Assembly: GCA_015658765.1 (NCBI GenBank)
Contig: DQOE01000366.1
Span: forward strand, 1 to 8,588
DNA: 8,588 nucleotides
Reading direction: 5' to 3'
Origin: Verrucomicrobiota bacterium
GTDB lineage: Bacteria; Verrucomicrobiota; Verrucomicrobiia; Limisphaerales; UBA1096
Below the pieces are notes generated by a model. That model saw nothing but the letters and a program-made list of their open reading frames with translations. It did not search any database and had not been told where the DNA came from. Made by a program: the position numbers and the translations under genes. Of the stretch, positions 5,647 through 8,588 are shown piece after piece; position 1 is the stretch's first letter; the number at the start of each line of letters is the position of its first letter.

Positions 5647-6960
5647 TCATATCGCTTGGCCAAGACGGCAGATGCCCTCGCGAATGTCGGCCTCCGATGC
5701 CGCCCCGAAGCTCAGGCGCATCTCGTGGCTTGGCTTGGCTCGCGTCGGGTCATCGACATAACACAAGCCACCCGGCACATAGAGCACGTTACGGTCGAGC
5801 ACTTGTTTGAAGAAGCGCGACTTTATTCCGGTGTTCACTTTTCGAGGCCACACAGCCCAGACATTCAACCCGCCCTCCGGTTGCTCCCACTGCACTGATC
5901 CCGGAAAATGCTCGCCCATGGCGTCTGTCATCGCCTTGGCCTTGACTCGGTAACGCCGCTGCACCTTGGCCAGATTTTCCTCGTACAGGCCGGAGGCGAG
6001 AGCGCGGCTGACGAGTTGCTGGATCAGGTGGCTCGTGCCGAAGTCGTGGTTGCCCTTGATCCGCAGCACCGGCGTCAGCAGTTCCTCCGGCAAAATGCCA
6101 AACCCCACGCGCACGCCGGTGGCAAACGGTTTGCTGTACGTGCCCGAGTAAATGACCCGATCCGCCGCGCCCTTGACCGCCAGGGCGGACGCCGACGGCG
6201 TGCCGGCAAACCCCAGCTCCCGGTACGCGGCGTCCTCCATCAGGTAAATCGGGTGCCCGGCCGCGCGCTCGTAGCGGCGCAGCAACTCCAGCGCACCCGC
6301 CTTCACCCTCAGGCTGGTTGAGCGGCTGGTCGGGTTTTGGTAATACGAAACGAGGTACAGTATTTTCAACCGAGGCAGATTGCCGTCGCGCTTTAGCGAC
6401 TCGAGCACCTGCTCAAGATGCCCAAGGTCGATGCCGTCGCGATTCGTTCGCACGCCACGACCGGCGACACCGCGGCTCTGCATGATGCCGAGATAAACGA
6501 AATACGTCGGGTCCTCCACTAGTACGATGTCGTCCGGATCACACAATATCTCCGTGGCCATGTAAAGGAACTGCTGCGAGCCGTGGGTGATGACCGTGCG
6601 GCTGGCCTCGTAAGTCGCCGCTCGGCCGCGGGGGTTGCCGTCGAGTTGCCGGATGCGCCTGGCTGTCAGCTTCCGGAGCGTGGCGTCGCCAGCCGTCGAG
6701 CCGTACTGAAGCGCCGCCTGGCCAAGCGCGGCGTCACCGAGCAGCTCGTTGAGCAGCCGCCTGCTCCCCGCCACCGGCAGCGTCGGATTGTCGGTAAAAC
6801 CGGCCGCCAACGAGATCAGCCTTGGACGATCCAGCTTGATGCGCATCAGCCAAGAGATAGGTGGCTCCGCAGTACGCCTCCCCATCGCCGAGAGGGCGCT
6901 AGGTTTTGAAGATTTACCAGCCATCCGAGGTCGGAGCTTGCCCAACTCGCTCCGGCTCAT
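5647..6960 (-). CDS. PLP-dependent class I/II aminotransferase (ARO8/2-aminoadipate-type)
   Basis: A 437-residue cytoplasmic fold-type I aminotransferase, resembling the ARO8 / kynurenine-2-aminoadipate group. There is no N-terminal GntR DNA-binding domain, so it is an enzyme rather than a MocR regulator. Landmarks are 'AAGFTDNPTLP' (52-62), 'LQYGSTAGDATLR' (84-96), 'THGSQQ' (125-130) for phosphate and cofactor contact, 'YYQNPTS' with N209-P210 (206-212), 'MEDAAYREL' with D243 (241-249), 'YSGTYSKPFATGVRVGF' with the Schiff-base lysine K277 (271-287), 'PEGGLNVW' (361-368) and 'EMRLSF' with the substrate-carboxylate arginine R415 (413-418). The amino donor is not predictable. The ATG overlaps the pyrC stop as ATGA, so the two are likely translated from one message. 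A GGGGA lies ~12 bases upstream, a weak ribosome binding site. The last codons and stop overlap a copy of the palindrome. Confidence 0.93.
   Translation of the reverse strand: MSRSELGKLRPRMAGKSSKPSALSAMGRRTAEPPISWLMRIKLDRPRLISLAAGFTDNPTLPVAGSRRLLNELLGDAALGQAALQYGSTAGDATLRKLTARRIRQLDGNPRGRAATYEASRTVITHGSQQFLYMATEILCDPDDIVLVEDPTYFVYLGIMQSRGVAGRGVRTNRDGIDLGHLEQVLESLKRDGNLPRLKILYLVSYYQNPTSRSTSLRVKAGALELLRRYERAAGHPIYLMEDAAYRELGFAGTPSASALAVKGAADRVIYSGTYSKPFATGVRVGFGILPEELLTPVLRIKGNHDFGTSHLIQQLVSRALASGLYEENLAKVQRRYRVKAKAMTDAMGEHFPGSVQWEQPEGGLNVWAVWPRKVNTGIKSRFFKQVLDRNVLYVPGGLCYVDDPTRAKPSHEMRLSFGAASEADIREGICRLGQAI
5654..5665. repeat. Iterated palindrome, near copy at the aminotransferase/rhomboid junction
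   Basis: GCTTGGCCAAGA, one mismatch with an intact core. It encodes the final LGQA of the aminotransferase and contains the TTG that opens the rhomboid frame. Confidence 0.7.
6716..6727. repeat. Iterated palindrome, near copy
   Basis: GCCTGGCCAAGC, one mismatch that breaks the core. It lies within the aminotransferase gene at the 'ALGQAAL' codons. Confidence 0.5.
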
Positions 6961-8315
6961 TGCCAGGCAATTTCCCCGGCGACGATCGTCATGACGTTGC
7001 GCCCCTTGAGCGTCCAGTCGTAGAACGGATTGTTGACGGCCATGCTGGCGGTGTCCTCACGGCGGAACACCCACTCGGCGTCGGGGTCGAACACAGTCAC
7101 GTCCGCCACGGCGCCGACGCCGAGCGCGCCCCGGTCAAGGTGGATCAGCTTCGCCGGCGCGACGGTCAGCCGCTCGATCACGTCGCTGAGCGGCATGCGG
7201 CCGCTGTGATAAAGCTGCATCAGAGACACCGCCAGTTCGTTCTCAAGGCCGGTGATGCCGAACGGCGCATTGGCGAACTCGACCTCCTTTTCGTAGTCGC
7301 AGTGCGGCGCGTGGTCACTCGAGATGATTTCCAGCGTGCCGTCGGCAACACCCTCGATCACCGCCTCTCGATCGGCGGCAGAGCGGAGCGGCGGGTTCAT
7401 CTTGAAGTTCGTGTCGTATTCCGGCCAGGCCGGCTTGTCGTCGTCGCCCGCCCAAAAGACGCCCTTGCCGTCGTCAGGCCAAAATTTATCGCTGCCGGCG
7501 ACCGCCGAGTCGGTCAGCGTGAAATGATGCGGGCAGGCCTCGCCGGAGATCGGCACACCCCGCGACTTGGCCTCGCGAATGAGCCGCACGCTCCCGGCTG
7601 TGGTCATGTGCTGGCAATGGACGTGCGCGCCGGTTTTTTCGGCGAGCAGAATGTTGCGCGCGACGATCATCTCCTCGCCTGCGCTTGGCCAGCCGGGCAA
7701 GCCGAGTGTGTTGTTCCAGTAGCCCTCGTGCATCACGCCCGCGCCGACGAGCGAGTAGTCCTGGCAATGATCCATCACCGGCAGGTTGAACATCGTGGTG
7801 TACTCCAACGCGCGCCGCATCAGGTCGTTGTCCTGCACGCATTGCCCGTCGTCGGTGATGGCGACCACGCCGGCATTCTTGAGCGAGCCGATCGGTGCCA
7901 ACTCCTCGCCGGCGATGCCCTTGGTGATCGCGCCGGTGATGAGCACGTTGACCTTGGCCGAACGCTCCGCGCTATCCTGAATCAGCGCCACCGTGCCGGG
8001 GTTGTCGATCGCCGGGCTGGTGTTGGGCATGCAGACGACAGTGGTGAAACCGCCGCGCGCCGCCGCCGCCGCGCCGGTGCTGATGGTCTCCTTGGCCGTC
8101 TGGCCCGGCTCGCGAAAGTGAACGTGAATGTCGATCAACCCGGGGCAGACGACCTTGCCGGTGACATCGATTTCCGGCGTGCCCTCCGGCGCTTGGCCAA
8201 GCGCATCACCGCCAATGGCGGCCACTTTCCCATCGGCAAGCAACAGGTCGGCGGTTTCATCAAGGCCGTGGGCGGGATCAATGAGGCGGCCTCCCTTGAG
8301 CAGCAAAGAACTCAC
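6957..8315 (-). CDS. pyrC: Dihydroorotase (pyrimidine biosynthesis)
   Basis: A 452-residue zinc amidohydrolase that interconverts N-carbamoyl-aspartate and dihydroorotate, third step of de novo UMP synthesis, in the cytoplasm. Numbered from the GTG at 8315, landmarks are 'DIHVHFREPG' with metal ligands H64 and H66, 'CMPNTSP' with N98, Asp-Asp-Gly at 155-157 (position of the bridging Asp in non-carbamylated forms), 'MDHCQD' with H183, 'HCQHMTT' with H236, 'NFKMNPPLR' and 'SSDHAPH' with D334. All metal ligands are present, so it should be active. An acidic, Trp-rich insert (~271-298) makes it somewhat longer than usual. The GTG is chosen because 'SSLLLKGGRLIDP' is the normal family N-terminus. 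A longer open frame to 8468 translates the antisense of the tRNA-Gly gene and is spurious. No strong Shine-Dalgarno sequence is seen. Confidence 0.95.
   Translation of the reverse strand: MSSLLLKGGRLIDPAHGLDETADLLLADGKVAAIGGDALGQAPEGTPEIDVTGKVVCPGLIDIHVHFREPGQTAKETISTGAAAAARGGFTTVVCMPNTSPAIDNPGTVALIQDSAERSAKVNVLITGAITKGIAGEELAPIGSLKNAGVVAITDDGQCVQDNDLMRRALEYTTMFNLPVMDHCQDYSLVGAGVMHEGYWNNTLGLPGWPSAGEEMIVARNILLAEKTGAHVHCQHMTTAGSVRLIREAKSRGVPISGEACPHHFTLTDSAVAGSDKFWPDDGKGVFWAGDDDKPAWPEYDTNFKMNPPLRSAADREAVIEGVADGTLEIISSDHAPHCDYEKEVEFANAPFGITGLENELAVSLMQLYHSGRMPLSDVIERLTVAPAKLIHLDRGALGVGAVADVTVFDPDAEWVFRREDTASMAVNNPFYDWTLKGRNVMTIVAGEIAWQ
8189..8204. repeat. Iterated palindrome, longest copy (16 bp perfect)
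   Basis: GCGCTTGGCCAAGCGC near the 5' end of pyrC, encoding 'ALGQAPE'. It is the most extended perfect copy in the window. Confidence 0.85.
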
Positions 8316-8340
8316 GGGCGCACAGGCTAAAGAAGGCGGA

Positions 8341-8368
8341 TTGACAACGCAAGCCGGGTTGGTAGCCT
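8341..8368 (+). promoter_or_regulatory. Predicted sigma-70-type promoter for tRNA-Gly
   Basis: A perfect -35 box TTGACA (8341-8346) is followed after 16 bases by TAGCCT (8363-8368), which keeps the three most conserved -10 positions. The tRNA begins 10 bases after it. The GC-rich discriminator GCGTGCGG is typical of stable-RNA promoters. The -10 match is weak. Confidence 0.5.
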
Positions 8369-8378
8369 GCGTGCGGTT

Positions 8379-8452
8379 GCGGGTGTAGTTCAATGGTAGA
8401 ACGGAAGCCTTCCAAGCTTCACACGAGGGTTCGATTCCCTTCGCCCGCTCCA
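8379..8452 (+). tRNA. tRNA-Gly (anticodon TCC), CCA encoded
   Basis: All arms fold. The acceptor stem pairs GCGGGTG (8379-8385) with CGCCCGC (8442-8448), including one G-U pair, then discriminator T and encoded CCA (8450-8452). The D arm is GTTC/GAAC (8388-8402). The anticodon stem is GAAGC/GCTTC (8404-8420) with loop CTTCCAA, anticodon TCC at 8411-8413. The variable region is 4 bases, and the T arm has loop TTCGATT (8430-8436). It reads glycine GGA/GGG codons. It is divergent from pyrC, and no clear terminator follows. Confidence 0.97.
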
Positions 8453-8557
8453 CTTCTCCACCCTTCATTCTGAACGGTTTACCGATGCGATAAAGCAGTG
8501 GGGACTCTGATTCTCACTACGGATTCAATGAGCTTCATCTGAGATTTGACGCTCCAA

Positions 8558-8585
8558 CTCTGTGCTCTGATCTCTGTGCTTCTGT
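8558..8585 (+). repeat. Degenerate 7-base tandem repeat near the right edge
   Basis: Units CTCTGTG, CTCTGAT, CTCTGTG and CTTCTGT follow in register with a 7-base period. The tract lies in non-coding sequence after tRNA-Gly and may continue past the window. Confidence 0.5.
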
Positions 8586-8588
8586 AGA

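Noticed and set aside
6906..8330. 474-residue plus-strand open frame opposite pyrC
   Set aside because: Arg/Ala/His-rich sequence with no family features, antisense to a dihydroorotase with intact catalytic motifs.
8316..8378. Pyrimidine-responsive attenuator or riboswitch ahead of pyrC
   Set aside because: Only 63 bases separate pyrC from the tRNA, and I see no leader hairpin pair or terminator there.
8496..8520. Hairpin downstream of tRNA-Gly as its terminator
   Set aside because: Only a weak stem with G-U pairs (AGTGGGG against TCTCACT) and no T-tract.
1..8588. CRISPR arrays, integrases, transposases, phage or defence genes
   Set aside because: No direct-repeat/spacer array and no protein with the relevant motifs was found on either strand.

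Overview
The window comes from a GC-rich bacterium, and the gene content points to Verrucomicrobiota, possibly a Pedosphaera/Limisphaera-like lineage. This is an inference from protein style. The first gene combines a lamin-tail-like region, Asp-rich type-3 calcium repeats and a C-terminal module ending in 'FFRL', a layout common in secreted proteins of that phylum. No rRNA or other taxonomic marker is present.

Bases 1-2900 (+ strand) look like one transcription unit. It holds the 3' end of an exported lamin-tail/calcium-repeat protein, a 13-segment sodium:solute symporter (SSS family) with an unusual ~115-residue hydrophilic insert before its last membrane segment, and a small two-segment membrane protein that overlaps the symporter by 8 bases and has a strong ribosome binding site. 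An unrecognised 111-residue protein follows (2955-3290, +). It converges, with 6 bases between stops, on a small predicted lipoprotein (3297-3635, -). The divergent gene cutC occupies 3735-4490 (+).

Bases 4491-4658 are a convergent intergenic spacer. It contains an iterated palindrome, a REP-like double hairpin and a degenerate 10-base repeat. Bases 4659-8315 (- strand) form a three-gene cluster read from right to left: dihydroorotase (pyrC), a PLP-dependent class I/II aminotransferase joined to it by an ATGA stop/start overlap, and an active-site-complete rhomboid protease. A tRNA-Gly(TCC) with encoded CCA lies divergently at 8379-8452, preceded by a recognisable promoter. Bases 8453-8557 show no gene. 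The window ends in a degenerate 7-base repeat.

The most notable non-genic signal is a repeated palindrome, consensus CGCTTGGCCAAGCG (core TTGGCCAA). It has seven exact 8-base cores and several near copies, both inside genes and between them, far more than chance predicts. I see no clear undescribed defence or mobile system. The genes are mostly housekeeping, and the palindrome family and the symporter module are the best leads.
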